A DNA stretch of 64,000 nucleotides from Sorangium cellulosum So ce56 (lineage in GTDB: Bacteria > Myxococcota_A > Polyangia > Polyangiales > Polyangiaceae), in the NCBI RefSeq assembly GCF_000067165.1, contig NC_010162.1:1426001-1490000 (forward strand), read 5' to 3'. Made by a program: the position numbers and the translations under genes. The notes beneath the pieces are model-generated. The model was not told the DNA's origin. It did not search any database and saw only the letters and a list, made by a program, of their open reading frames with translations. Of this stretch, positions 36,888-45,176 are shown piece by piece (position 1 is the first letter of the stretch; every line of letters starts with the position of its first letter).

Positions 36888-37355
36888 TCAGCGCAGGGAC
36901 GGCGCGCGAACCGACGAGGCGGGCCCCGCCGTGATCCTCGTCGTCAGCACGCCCGCGAGCGCCCATTCGAACGCGGAGCGGTCGGTGTACACGTTGAAGC
37001 GGCCGCCCGTGGCGAGGTTGGCGACCGTGACGCCCATGGCGACGAGCCCAGGCCGCACGAGGATATGGACCTCCTTCAGCTTGCCGGGGTTCCGCAGGTG
37101 CCACGCCGTGAGCCTGGCCCGGACGTCGCTGTCATAGCCGGTGCCGAGCTCGAAATCGTCGAACACGACCGGGAGCACGCCCGCCTCGACGAGGGTCTCC
37201 AGGTGCCTGATCGCCGGCTCGATGAGATCGAGCGACGCGTACCCCTCGAGGCGCCTCGTCACGACGTCGGACGCCGGCGTTCGGACATCGAGGACTCCCC
37301 GCCCGGTCGACCAGCGATCGCCCCGAGCTCCGAGCCGTGTGTGTGCCAAATCCAT
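36888..37355 (-). CDS. Small alpha/beta protein, function unknown (possibly STAS/SpoIIAA-like)
   Basis: A 155-residue soluble protein without signal peptide or Cys clusters. The strand-helix alternation ('VLPVVFDDFELGTGYDSDVRARLTAWHL', 'EVHILVRPGLVAMGVTVANL' as region markers) recalls STAS/SpoIIAA-like folds, but no signature motif is present. It is transcribed against the PlsC gene and diverges from the lipoprotein gene at 37663. Codon use is typical of the window. I would not assign a function. Confidence 0.6.
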   Translation of the reverse strand: MDLAHTRLGARGDRWSTGRGVLDVRTPASDVVTRRLEGYASLDLIEPAIRHLETLVEAGVLPVVFDDFELGTGYDSDVRARLTAWHLRNPGKLKEVHILVRPGLVAMGVTVANLATGGRFNVYTDRSAFEWALAGVLTTRITAGPASSVRAPSLR

Positions 37356-37662
37356 CTCGATTTCGAGACTTTAGTCGATGGGCGGCGCGCCGCCACGCGA
37401 TCCGTCCGATCCGCGCCGTTCCCCGACGCCGGGGGCCTGTGCTGCGCTCGCGGACGGCGCCTCGCCGGCCGGGCGCGCGAGGCGGCGGGGTTTCCGGCGC
37501 GTCGAGCACGTCCGGCGGGCCTGGCCGCCTCCTGCTGCGTCGAGCGCCGTCGGCGTGGCCGAAAGCGGCTATGATGCCGCGGCTGTTTCGGCCGCCGGCC
37601 GGTGCTGGCGGTTCGCGAGGCGTCTTCGCCCGCAGCAGAGGGACGAAGGAGGAGCTACCGAG
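37356..37662. other. 307-base divergent intergenic region
   Basis: This gap separates the small unknown gene (minus) from the lipoprotein gene (plus). It begins slightly A/T-richer (gatttcgagactttagtcgatggg), consistent with a promoter for the minus-strand gene. It ends with the strong AAGGAGGAG ribosome site of the lipoprotein gene. Nothing else is recognisable. Confidence 0.45.
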
Positions 37663-38097
37663 ATGAGAGGACATGTTTCCAGGGTGCTGCGGCTCGCTGT
37701 CGTGGCGTTTGCGTGCGCGCTGATGGCGGGCTGCGGCGGCCCGCTGCGCTACACGCCGCAGGGCATCGGGAAGGCGCCGGGCGCGGACGCCGTGATCATC
37801 GCCGACGTCAACTTCGACGCGGCCATGACCCGCCTCGACATCAACGCGAAGGATCTCCCGCCGCCCGATCGCCTCGACTCGAGCAGCACGGCCTACGTCG
37901 TCTGGGCGCGCCCGGACAGCGACTCGCCCTGGCAGCGGATCGGCGCGCTCAACTTCGACCCCGATGCCCGCACCGGCAAGCTCAAGGACGTGAGCGTGCC
38001 GCTCACCCGGTTCGAGCTCGTCATCAGCCTCGAGAAGACCGCCAATCCCGAGTCGCCGTCCTCGGAGCTCATCTTCAAGCAGGACGTCGAGTACTGA
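37663..38097 (+). CDS. Small lipoprotein, function unknown
   Basis: A 144-residue protein with a textbook lipoprotein signal ('FACALMAGCGG') and an excellent ribosome site (gaaggaggag, spacing about eight). The mature domain of about 120 residues is beta-rich and Cys-free ('YVVWARPDSDSPWQRIGAL', 'RFELVISLEK'). This pattern suggests a small immunoglobulin-like fold. No family is recognised. It stands alone, with non-coding gaps on both sides. Confidence 0.78.
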   Translation: MRGHVSRVLRLAVVAFACALMAGCGGPLRYTPQGIGKAPGADAVIIADVNFDAAMTRLDINAKDLPPPDRLDSSSTAYVVWARPDSDSPWQRIGALNFDPDARTGKLKDVSVPLTRFELVISLEKTANPESPSSELIFKQDVEY

Positions 38098-38363
38098 CGA
38101 GACCACGTTCTCCGCCGGGGGTGCATCTTCGCAGCGCTGCTCGAGTCGCTCCCGGCGTGCGCGTCGCGGCCGTCTGGCGCGACCCGCGGCGCCAGCGACA
38201 TCGCCGTGCCGCCCGCCGCCCCCCTCGTGATGCTGTCGAGGCGTGATGGTCGCCCGTCCCATCGAGGTGGGCGCCGGCCGTCGGCCCCGGTCCCGAAGTT
38301 TCGGCGCCGTCCGTCGCTCATCGCGTGAATGCCCGCGAGCGCCGGTGCATCGAAGCGCGGTGA

Positions 38364-39593
38364 GTGAAGATTCTCCTCCTGTCGCAGTGGTATCACCCCG
38401 AGCCCATCGCGCGCCCGCATCTGCTCGCGGAGGCGCTGGCCGAGCGCGGGCACCAGGTGACGGTGGTGACGGCGTTCCCGAACTACCCGCATGGCCGCAC
38501 TTATCCAGGGTACCGACAGCGCCTCTGGGACGTGGAGCACGCGAGCGGCACCAGGGTGATACGCCTCCCGACCTACCCTGATCACAGCCGATCGCGCGTG
38601 CGGCGGACGCTCAACTACGCGAGCTTCGCCGCCTCGACAGCGCTGCTCGGGACCGCCCTCTCCGGGCCGGCCGACGTCGCCTGGGTCCACAACCCCCCAC
38701 CGAGCCACGCCATCGCCGCCTCCTGGCTCGCCGCGCTCCGCCGGATACCGTGGATCTATGAGGTCCAGGACCTGTGGCCCGAGACCGCGGCGGCCTCGGG
38801 CATGCTCGACAGCAGGCTCGTGTTCGCTGGCATCGATCGCGTGAACCGCGCCCTCTTCCGGCGCGCCGCGGCGATCACCGTCATCAGCCCGGGGCTCGAG
38901 CGCGAGCTCTCCCGCAAAGGCGTCTCCACAGACAAGGTGCACCTGATCCCGAACTGGGCCGACGATCGGATCTACAGGCCGGTGGAGCCCGACCCAGGGC
39001 TCGCGGCGGAGCACGGGTTGTCAGGGCGGTTCGTCGTCCTCTTCGCCGGCAACATGGGTCCTGCCCAGGCCCTCTCCAGCGTGCTCGACGCGGCCGATCG
39101 GCTGCGCGACCTCACCGACGTGCGGTTCGTGATGGTCGGGGACGGGAACGACGCGCTCAGGCTCCGGCGCGAGGCTGAGGCGCGGGCCCTCTCGAACGTC
39201 GTCTTCATCGGCCAGCAACCCCACGAGCGCATGCCGCATTTCTTCGCGCTGGCCGATGTGGTGCTGTCGCACCTCCGGCGCGATCCGCGCTTCGAGATCA
39301 CGATCCCCTCGAAGATCTCGGCCTACATGGCCGCGGCCAGGCCGGTGCTCGTCGCGGCGGGCGGGGATCCGGCGGATCTGGTGCGGAGCAGCGGGGCGGG
39401 GCTCGCCTGCGAGCCCGAGGACCCGGCGGCGCTCGCGGACGCCGTGCGGCGGTTTCACGGCATGACGCCGGAGGCGCGGCGCGCGATGGGGGAGGCCGGC
39501 CGGCTCTATTTCCTTCGCTGGTTCACGCGCGAGCCGCTCGTGCGTCGTTATGAGGAGATCTTCGCGCGCGCAGCGGGTGAATCATCGTCGTGA
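38364..39593 (+). CDS. GT4-family glycosyltransferase (WbuB/WcaI-like)
   Basis: A 409-residue GT-B transferase starting with GTG. Family stretches are 'LLLSQWYHPEPIARPHLLAE', 'TAFPNYPHGRTYPGYR', 'YEVQDLWPETAAASGML' and 'PSKISAYMAAARPVL'. These match the WbuB/WcaI-like group that adds N-acetyl-fucosamine-type or fucose residues in O-antigen and colanic acid synthesis. The exact sugar is not predictable. It is followed directly by a hairpin and then by the epimerase gene. Confidence 0.88.
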   Translation: MKILLLSQWYHPEPIARPHLLAEALAERGHQVTVVTAFPNYPHGRTYPGYRQRLWDVEHASGTRVIRLPTYPDHSRSRVRRTLNYASFAASTALLGTALSGPADVAWVHNPPPSHAIAASWLAALRRIPWIYEVQDLWPETAAASGMLDSRLVFAGIDRVNRALFRRAAAITVISPGLERELSRKGVSTDKVHLIPNWADDRIYRPVEPDPGLAAEHGLSGRFVVLFAGNMGPAQALSSVLDAADRLRDLTDVRFVMVGDGNDALRLRREAEARALSNVVFIGQQPHERMPHFFALADVVLSHLRRDPRFEITIPSKISAYMAAARPVLVAAGGDPADLVRSSGAGLACEPEDPAALADAVRRFHGMTPEARRAMGEAGRLYFLRWFTREPLVRRYEEIFARAAGESSS

Positions 39594-39596
39594 GGA

Positions 39597-39620
39597 CGCC
39601 GGCGCCCTCGGGCGCCGGCG
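39597..39620 (+). terminator. GC-rich hairpin after the glycosyltransferase stop
   Basis: An 11-bp perfect inverted repeat (cgccggcgccc / gggcgccggcg) with a 2-base centre begins four bases after the stop at 39593. There is no T-run, so it may terminate, attenuate or stabilise RNA between the two sugar genes. Confidence 0.5.
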
Positions 39621-39640
39621 CGAGGCTGTGGGTACCGAAG

Positions 39641-39666
39641 GCCGCAATGCACCGGGGCATTGCGGC
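39641..39666 (+). promoter_or_regulatory. Second inverted repeat upstream of the epimerase gene
   Basis: gccgcaatgc (39641-39650) and gcattgcggc (39657-39666) form a perfect 10-bp stem with a 6-base loop. A smaller 6-bp stem (cgtttc 39673 / gaaacg 39685) follows. Both lie within 75 bases of the epimerase ATG at 39712, so they could be an operator or an RNA element. Confidence 0.45.
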
Positions 39667-39711
39667 GGGCAACGTTTCACGGGCGAAACGACAGGCACAG
39701 CGGTGGGCACC

Positions 39712-40707
39712 ATGCAGGATTACAAGGACCGGCGGATCATCGTGACCGGTGGGGCTGGCGCGATCGGCGGCTCGCTCACGGCGGCCCTGGCCGACGCGGG
39801 CGCGGAGGTGATCGTGGTGGACGACCTCTCCTCCTCCTCCCGCTGGGGCGTCCCGGCGCGGCGCAACGTGCGCTTCGTGGAGGGGAGCGTCGTTGATGAC
39901 GGCTTGCTCGCGGCGGTGTTCCGGGAGCGGCCATCGCATGTCTTCCACCTCGCCGCGCTGTTCGCGAACCAGAACTCGGTGGACAACCCGGAGCGCGATC
40001 TCGAGGTCAACGGCCTCGGCACATTGCGGGTGCTGCAGCACGCGCGGCGCAGCGGGGCAGAGCGCGTCGTCTTCGCCTCGTCCGGGTGCGCGCCCTACGG
40101 CAGCGACCCGCCGCGGCCCGTCCACGAGGAGCACCTCGCGCTCGATGTCCACACGCCCTACCAGGCCACCAAGCTGCTCGGCGAGCTCTATTGCAATTAT
40201 TTCTGCGGTCATTCGGCCGGCAACGATGCGCTGAGCACCGTGCGGGTCCGCCCCTTCAACTCGTATGGTCCGGGCGAGGTCCCCGGCCGATACCGCAATG
40301 TGATCCCCAACTTCGTCTACTGGGCCCTGCGCGGCGAGCCGCTGCCTATCACCGGGACGGGAGAGGAGACCCGCTCGTTCACTTACGTGGGTGACATCGT
40401 CGATGGGTTTCTCCGGGCGGGCGCCGCGGCGGCCGCGTCGGGGGAGGCGTTCAACCTGGCGTCGGGCGAGGAGATCGCCATCCTCGACGTCGCGAGAGCC
40501 ATCAACGAGTTGACGGGCAACCGCGCCGGCGTCCGGTTCGTCGGGCGCCGGGCGTGGGATACGCAGCGCCGCCGGGTCGCGTCCACCGACAAGGCCCGTC
40601 GCGTCCTCGGTTTCGAGGCGCAGACGGGCCTGCATGAGGGGCTCGCGCGCACCGTGGCGTGGTTCCGCGAGCGCTGGGCCCAGATCGAGGCCGACGCGCG
40701 CTTCTAG
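39712..40707 (+). CDS. NAD-dependent epimerase/dehydratase (extended SDR)
   Basis: A 331-residue short-chain dehydrogenase of the sugar-nucleotide type. The NAD loop 'TGGAGAIGG' lies at 12-20, the acidic strand end 'VVDDL' at 35-39, the catalytic Ser in 'ASSGCAPYG' (about 122-130) and the Tyr150-x3-Lys154 pair in 'YQATK'. 'RPFNSYGPGE' and 'SFTYVGDIVDGF' are typical of UDP-glucose 4-epimerase-like and GDP- or dTDP-sugar dehydratase-like enzymes. It should prepare an activated sugar for the transferases around it. The next transferase begins four bases after its stop, so the two are one operon. Confidence 0.88.
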   Translation: MQDYKDRRIIVTGGAGAIGGSLTAALADAGAEVIVVDDLSSSSRWGVPARRNVRFVEGSVVDDGLLAAVFRERPSHVFHLAALFANQNSVDNPERDLEVNGLGTLRVLQHARRSGAERVVFASSGCAPYGSDPPRPVHEEHLALDVHTPYQATKLLGELYCNYFCGHSAGNDALSTVRVRPFNSYGPGEVPGRYRNVIPNFVYWALRGEPLPITGTGEETRSFTYVGDIVDGFLRAGAAAAASGEAFNLASGEEIAILDVARAINELTGNRAGVRFVGRRAWDTQRRRVASTDKARRVLGFEAQTGLHEGLARTVAWFRERWAQIEADARF

Positions 40708-40711
40708 GGAC

Positions 40712-41872
40712 ATGCGCGTCGCGCTCTGGGGCCCCCTCCCGCCGCCCGCCGGCGGAATCACGCGGTGGATGCGGAACTACCTCGACGCGGCGGCAGCGGC
40801 GGGCATCGAGGCGGACGTCATCGACACCTCGCCCCGAGCCGCCTCGAGCGATCCGACGAGCAGGCTTCGCCCCGCGCGCGTGGTCCGCGCGGGCGAAGCG
40901 CTGGCGGCGCTTCACCGGCTGCTCGCGCGACGCCGGCCGGATGTCGTTCATCTGTGCACCACCCTGTTCTGGGCGACCGCGCGCGACGGCCCCGCGGTGG
41001 AGCTGTGCCGTCGCGCGGGGGTGCCGGCCGTGCTCCACCTGCGCCTGTCGCCGCAGATCATCGCCTGGCATCGGGCCCTGCCGTGGCCGGCTCGGCAGGC
41101 CGTGCGCGCCGTGCTGGGCCGCGCCACGGCCGTCATCACGCTCTCGGAGGAGCTGCGGTGTTACGTGCAGGCCTTGGTTCCAGGGGGTCGCGTCCTCCGG
41201 ATCGCCAACCCGGTCGACACCGACGTCTTCCACCCCGCTGCCGCGCCGCGCTCGCCCGGCCAGCCGCTGCGGGTGCTCTTCGCGGGGCTCGTCACGCCGC
41301 AGAAGGGGGTCCTGGAGCTCGCGCGGGCCGTGCTGGCGGTCGGGGGCCTGACCCTCGCGCTGGCGGGGCCTCGCGACGCAGGCGGCGCTGCCGGCCCGTC
41401 CCGCCGCCTCGACGAGGCGCTCGCGGAGCTCGAGCGGCAAGGCCGCCTGAGCCTGCTCGGCGAGGTGCCCGAAGGCGCGATGCCCGCGGTCTACCGCGAC
41501 GCGGACGTCTTCTGCCTGCCGAGCCATGGCGAGGGGCTGCCCAACGCGTTGCTGGAGGCGATGGCCAGCGGCCTGCCCTGCGTCGTCACGCCGGTCGGCG
41601 CGGTGCCGGAGGTGATCCAGGGCGAGGGCGGTCGGGTGGCCCTCCTGGTGGCGCCGAGAGACGAGGACGCGCTGCGGGGCGCGCTCCGCTCCCTGCGCGA
41701 CGACCCTTCCCTGCGGGCGCAGCTCGGCGAGGCCGCGCGCCGGCGCGCCGTGCGCCGCTATGCGAGCAGGACGATCATGGCGGAGTACGCCGCGCTGTAC
41801 GCGCAGCTCGCGGCGGCCGACGCCTCGCGTCCCGAGCCCCGGGACGAACATCACGGCTGCGCGGGGCCGTAG
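40712..41872 (+). CDS. GT4-family glycosyltransferase
   Basis: A 386-residue GT-B protein. The acceptor half begins 'MRVALWGPLPPPAGGITRWM' and has 'RPDVVHLCTTLFWA'. The donor half has 'RVLFAGLVTPQKGVLELARA' and 'GEGLPNALLEAMASG' (E-x7-E). It starts four bases after the epimerase stop (atagggacATG region), indicating co-transcription and possibly translational coupling. The tail after residue about 365 is polar. It is the last recognisable gene of the glycoconjugate region. Confidence 0.88.
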   Translation: MRVALWGPLPPPAGGITRWMRNYLDAAAAAGIEADVIDTSPRAASSDPTSRLRPARVVRAGEALAALHRLLARRRPDVVHLCTTLFWATARDGPAVELCRRAGVPAVLHLRLSPQIIAWHRALPWPARQAVRAVLGRATAVITLSEELRCYVQALVPGGRVLRIANPVDTDVFHPAAAPRSPGQPLRVLFAGLVTPQKGVLELARAVLAVGGLTLALAGPRDAGGAAGPSRRLDEALAELERQGRLSLLGEVPEGAMPAVYRDADVFCLPSHGEGLPNALLEAMASGLPCVVTPVGAVPEVIQGEGGRVALLVAPRDEDALRGALRSLRDDPSLRAQLGEAARRRAVRRYASRTIMAEYAALYAQLAAADASRPEPRDEHHGCAGP

Positions 41873-42035
41873 ACCGCGCGCCGCGATAGGGGCTCTCCCG
41901 ATCCGTTTGGCTGCTGGCGTCCTCTCGATTCCATATCAGTCTAGTGCGCCGATGATTGACCGCCTGCGCGTCCGTCAGGCTCGGATCGAGCCTTGAAGGG
42001 ACGTCGCCGTTCCCGCCAGAAGCGGAGGAATCGAG

Positions 42036-44138
42036 GTGTCAGTGCGAGCGGACCTCTCCAGAAGCGCTCCGTTCACGAAGGTTCTGTCGCCGCTCGTCAT
42101 CGCTGCTGCTTTGACCGCGGTCGACTGCGATCGTCCCCGGCAGGCGCCGGGGCCTGAGACCGGCGATGGCGGGAACGGCGGGAACGGCGGGAACGGCGGA
42201 GGCGGCGAGGGCGGCGGGGGCGGAGGGGACGGAGCGCCTTGCCTCACGGCCGCGGACTGCCCCGGGGTCGACGGCGCGTGTCGGCTGCGTACCTGCGAAG
42301 GCGGCCGGTGCGCCCTCGACGACGCGCCGCGGGGAAAGCCCGTGGGCGAGCAGGTCCTGGGCGACTGCAAGGCGCGCGTTTGCGATGGGCATGGCGCCGT
42401 GATCGAGCTCGACGACGACCAAGACGCCTTCTCCGACGGAGACCCGTGCTCGGCCGACGTGTGCGTCGCGGGGGCGCCGAAGAACCTCCCGGCGCCGGCG
42501 ACCACGGAGTGCGGGGGACCCGACGCGACCGGAGCGCGCTACTGTGATGGGAACGGCGCTTGTGTCGAGTGCCTCGTCGCCGGCGACTGCCTGAGCAACA
42601 TCTGCGTCGAGAACAGCTGTGTCGCGCCCGATTGCGGCGATGGCGCGATGAACGGCGCCGAGACCGGCGTCGACTGCGGCGGCTCGGATTGCGTGCCGTG
42701 CGCGGATCTCGAGGACTGCCTCACCGGCGCGGACTGCCGGAGCGGGATCTGCGCGGACGGCAGGTGCCGCGCGTCGTCGTGCACCGACGGCGCGACGAAC
42801 GGGGCGGAGACCGACGTCGACTGCGGCGGACCGGCGTGCTCGCCTTGCGCCACCGGCAAGGCGTGCGCCGCGGACGGCGACTGCCTGGGCGGCCGCTGTT
42901 CAGGGACGACGTGCCTCGCGTCGTGCACCGACATCGCCCGGAACGGGGCGGAGACCGATATCGATTGCGGCGGCCCCGCGTGCGTCGGGTGCGCCGCCGG
43001 GATGCGCTGCGCCGTCGGGCGCGATTGCCTGAGCCACGTGTGCAGCGCGGCTGGCACCTGCGCCGCGCCGGTCTGCGGCGACGGCGTGGTCAACGCCGCC
43101 GCCGAGGCGTGTGATGACGGCAATACGAGCAATACGGACGCGTGCCTCACGACGTGCGTCGCCGCCTCGTGCGGGGACGGCTTCGTCCGCGCCGGCGTCG
43201 AGGCGTGCGACGACGGAAACGCGAGCAACACCGACGCCTGCCCGACGAGCTGCGCGCGCGCGGTGTGCGGGGACGGGTTCGTCCGCGCCGGCGTCGAGGC
43301 GTGTGACGACGGGAACCGGAACGCGGGCGACGGGTGCAGCCCAGGGTGCCTCCTCGACGGCTGCGGCGACGGCGTGATCCAGGCCGGCGAGGAGTGCGAC
43401 GACGGCGACGCCGACAGCGCCGACGGCTGTCCTATCTCCTGTCGCCTCGCGAGGTGCGGCGACGGCTTCGTGCGGGACGGCGTCGAGGGCTGCGACGACG
43501 CCAACACGTCGAGCGGCGACGGCTGCAGCGCGGGCTGCGTCGTGGAAGCGCGGTACACCTGCCGGGGCACGCCGAGCGTGTGCACGTACTCGAAGGAGCG
43601 CAACTGCGGCGACGCGGCGGACGATGACCTCGACGGCGAGACGGACTGCGCCGACCCGGACTGCGCGCTCGGCTGCGAAGCTGCCGACGGCGCGTGCTCG
43701 CCCGGGCAGGTGCTGTGGGTGCAGTCGTCCACGGACATCCCCAAGGCCGTCACGGATCGCGCCGTCGCTGCCAGCGTCCTCCCTGTCGTCTCGAGGGGCG
43801 CGATCCGGCGCGTGACGCTCGAGCTCGACATCGCGCATTCGTTCGACGGAGATCTCGATATCTCGCTGACCTCTCCGGCTGGCGCGACGGTCGATGTGTC
43901 GAGCGACAACGGCGGCTCCGGCGACAACTACCGGAGGACCGTCTTCGACATGGGCTGCGCGACCGCTGTCACGGGAGCGATGGCGCCGTTCCGCGGCTGC
44001 TTCCGCCCGGAGTCATCGTTCGCGGCCTTCCTCTCGGGGCCGGCGAACGGCACGTGGACGCTCCGGGTCGGGGACGACGCCGGGTCCGACTCCGGTACGC
44101 TGATCGCGTGGTCGCTCGCGCTCTGCATCGACCCGTGA
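42036..44138 (+). CDS. Exported Cys-rich repeat protein with C-terminal P-domain
   Basis: A 700-residue exported protein starting with GTG and a GGAGG site. After a signal-like segment and a Gly/Asn-rich patch ('GNGGNGGNGG') come three 'NGAETDVDCGGPAC'-type Cys repeats. Five repeats of the form 'CGDGFVRAGVEACDDGN' follow, which is the myxobacterial Cys-rich (DUF4215) type. The last 140 residues form a proprotein-convertase P-domain ('VTLELDIAHSFDGDLDISLTSP', 'NGTWTLRVGDDAGSDSGTL' as markers). P-domains usually sit beside secreted proteases, but no catalytic domain is present here. The likely location is the cell surface. Confidence 0.85.
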   Translation: MSVRADLSRSAPFTKVLSPLVIAAALTAVDCDRPRQAPGPETGDGGNGGNGGNGGGGEGGGGGGDGAPCLTAADCPGVDGACRLRTCEGGRCALDDAPRGKPVGEQVLGDCKARVCDGHGAVIELDDDQDAFSDGDPCSADVCVAGAPKNLPAPATTECGGPDATGARYCDGNGACVECLVAGDCLSNICVENSCVAPDCGDGAMNGAETGVDCGGSDCVPCADLEDCLTGADCRSGICADGRCRASSCTDGATNGAETDVDCGGPACSPCATGKACAADGDCLGGRCSGTTCLASCTDIARNGAETDIDCGGPACVGCAAGMRCAVGRDCLSHVCSAAGTCAAPVCGDGVVNAAAEACDDGNTSNTDACLTTCVAASCGDGFVRAGVEACDDGNASNTDACPTSCARAVCGDGFVRAGVEACDDGNRNAGDGCSPGCLLDGCGDGVIQAGEECDDGDADSADGCPISCRLARCGDGFVRDGVEGCDDANTSSGDGCSAGCVVEARYTCRGTPSVCTYSKERNCGDAADDDLDGETDCADPDCALGCEAADGACSPGQVLWVQSSTDIPKAVTDRAVAASVLPVVSRGAIRRVTLELDIAHSFDGDLDISLTSPAGATVDVSSDNGGSGDNYRRTVFDMGCATAVTGAMAPFRGCFRPESSFAAFLSGPANGTWTLRVGDDAGSDSGTLIAWSLALCIDP

Positions 44139-44247
44139 TCGCAGGGCGGCGCGGCCGCGCGCGAGCCGCCTGCCACGCTGTCCGCCGCGCGCGCCGCGAG
44201 GGCTGCAGCCATGGTAGGCGCGGCCAGGCGCGGCCAGGCGCGGCCGC

Positions 44248-44292
44248 GCCCGGCCGGCGCGATCGGCCGTGCCCGGCCGGCGCGATCGGCCG
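44248..44292. repeat. 22-bp direct repeat upstream of the RNase H gene
   Basis: The 22-bp sequence beginning gcccggccggcgcgatcggc occurs perfectly at 44248-44269 and 44271-44292, one base apart. Just before it, aggcgcggcc is repeated two to three times. The block lies in the 212-base gap between the P-domain gene and the RNase H start and contains the self-complementary words cggccg and cgatcg. Confidence 0.85.
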
Positions 44293-44350
44293 GGCCCGCC
44301 TGGCGTGGTCTCCCGTACCGGCGGCCTTCGATCCATGCCAGGGTGCGCTC

Positions 44351-45103
44351 GTGCCCTGGGTCCGCGCATCGCTTCGAGGTCAAACCGTCTATGCTCGCGC
44401 CGACGCCGCCGGCGCCCTGGTCGCGGAGGAGGGCGGCGGCGTCGAGATCCGCTACAAGCCGCACGACGGCCGCAGGTACAAGGCGCGCGCCGACAACCTG
44501 ACCGTGGTCGACCCGAAGGTGTTGCCCGACGACACCTGTGGGCCTGCGGAGGCGGTCGTGAAGGCGCGCGCCGGCGAGCAGCCCGAGGGGGGCGCGGCCG
44601 CCCCGGCGCCGGCCGGGCGCGCGCAGCGCAAGGCGCCGGCGCGGGGGGAGTCCGGCGCGGCGCCCGTCCCGGAAGGGGCTGTCATCGTCTACGCGGACGG
44701 CGCGTGCTCGGGGAACCCGGGGCCCGCGGGGCTCGGCGTGGTGATCATCGACGGCGGCCGGCGGATCGAGCGCAGCGAGTTCCTCGGCACCGCGACCAAC
44801 AACATCGCCGAGCTGACGGCCATCCTCCGCTCGCTCGAGGAGGTGGACGAGCCGGGGCGGCCCATCGTCATCCACACGGACAGCCAGTACTCGATCGGCG
44901 TGCTCCAGAAGGGGTGGAAGGCGAAGGCGAACACCGAGCTCATCGCCTCGCTGCGCGGCGCGCTCGCCGCGCGGCCGCGCGCGCGCCTCGTGTACGTGCC
45001 GGGGCACGCCGGCGTGCTGCTCAACGAGCGCGCCGACGCGCTCGCGCGCGAGGCCGTCCGCGAGCGCGCCTCCCGTCGGACGGTGTACCCCGGCTCCGGC
45101 TGA
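44351..45103 (+). CDS. rnhA: Ribonuclease HI with N-terminal extension
   Basis: A 250-residue protein from a GTG start. Residues about 110-235 are the RNase HI domain with all four metal ligands: Asp116 in 'YADGACSGNPG', Glu154 in 'NNIAELTAI', Asp177 in 'HTDSQYSIG' and Asp229 in 'NERADALA'; His219 lies in the flexible loop. It cuts the RNA strand of RNA-DNA hybrids. The first 55 residues form a separate small beta-rich domain ('QTVYARADAAGAL', 'VEIRYKPHDGRRYKARADNL'), joined by an Ala/Pro-rich linker. This is not the usual hybrid-binding domain of eukaryotic RNase H1. The start codon is uncertain. Confidence 0.85.
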   Translation: MPWVRASLRGQTVYARADAAGALVAEEGGGVEIRYKPHDGRRYKARADNLTVVDPKVLPDDTCGPAEAVVKARAGEQPEGGAAAPAPAGRAQRKAPARGESGAAPVPEGAVIVYADGACSGNPGPAGLGVVIIDGGRRIERSEFLGTATNNIAELTAILRSLEEVDEPGRPIVIHTDSQYSIGVLQKGWKAKANTELIASLRGALAARPRARLVYVPGHAGVLLNERADALAREAVRERASRRTVYPGSG

Positions 45104-45176
45104 GCCCGGGGCAACCCGGCCCGCGCGGGGCCGGAAACGCGTGGAACCGCCTGGGGCCCAGTGGTAGAGGCGCGCG

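Noticed and set aside
43694..44350. N-terminal extension of the RNase H frame into the P-domain gene
   Set aside because: The frame is open upstream, but that part is out of frame with the well-supported Cys-rich protein and has no family likeness.
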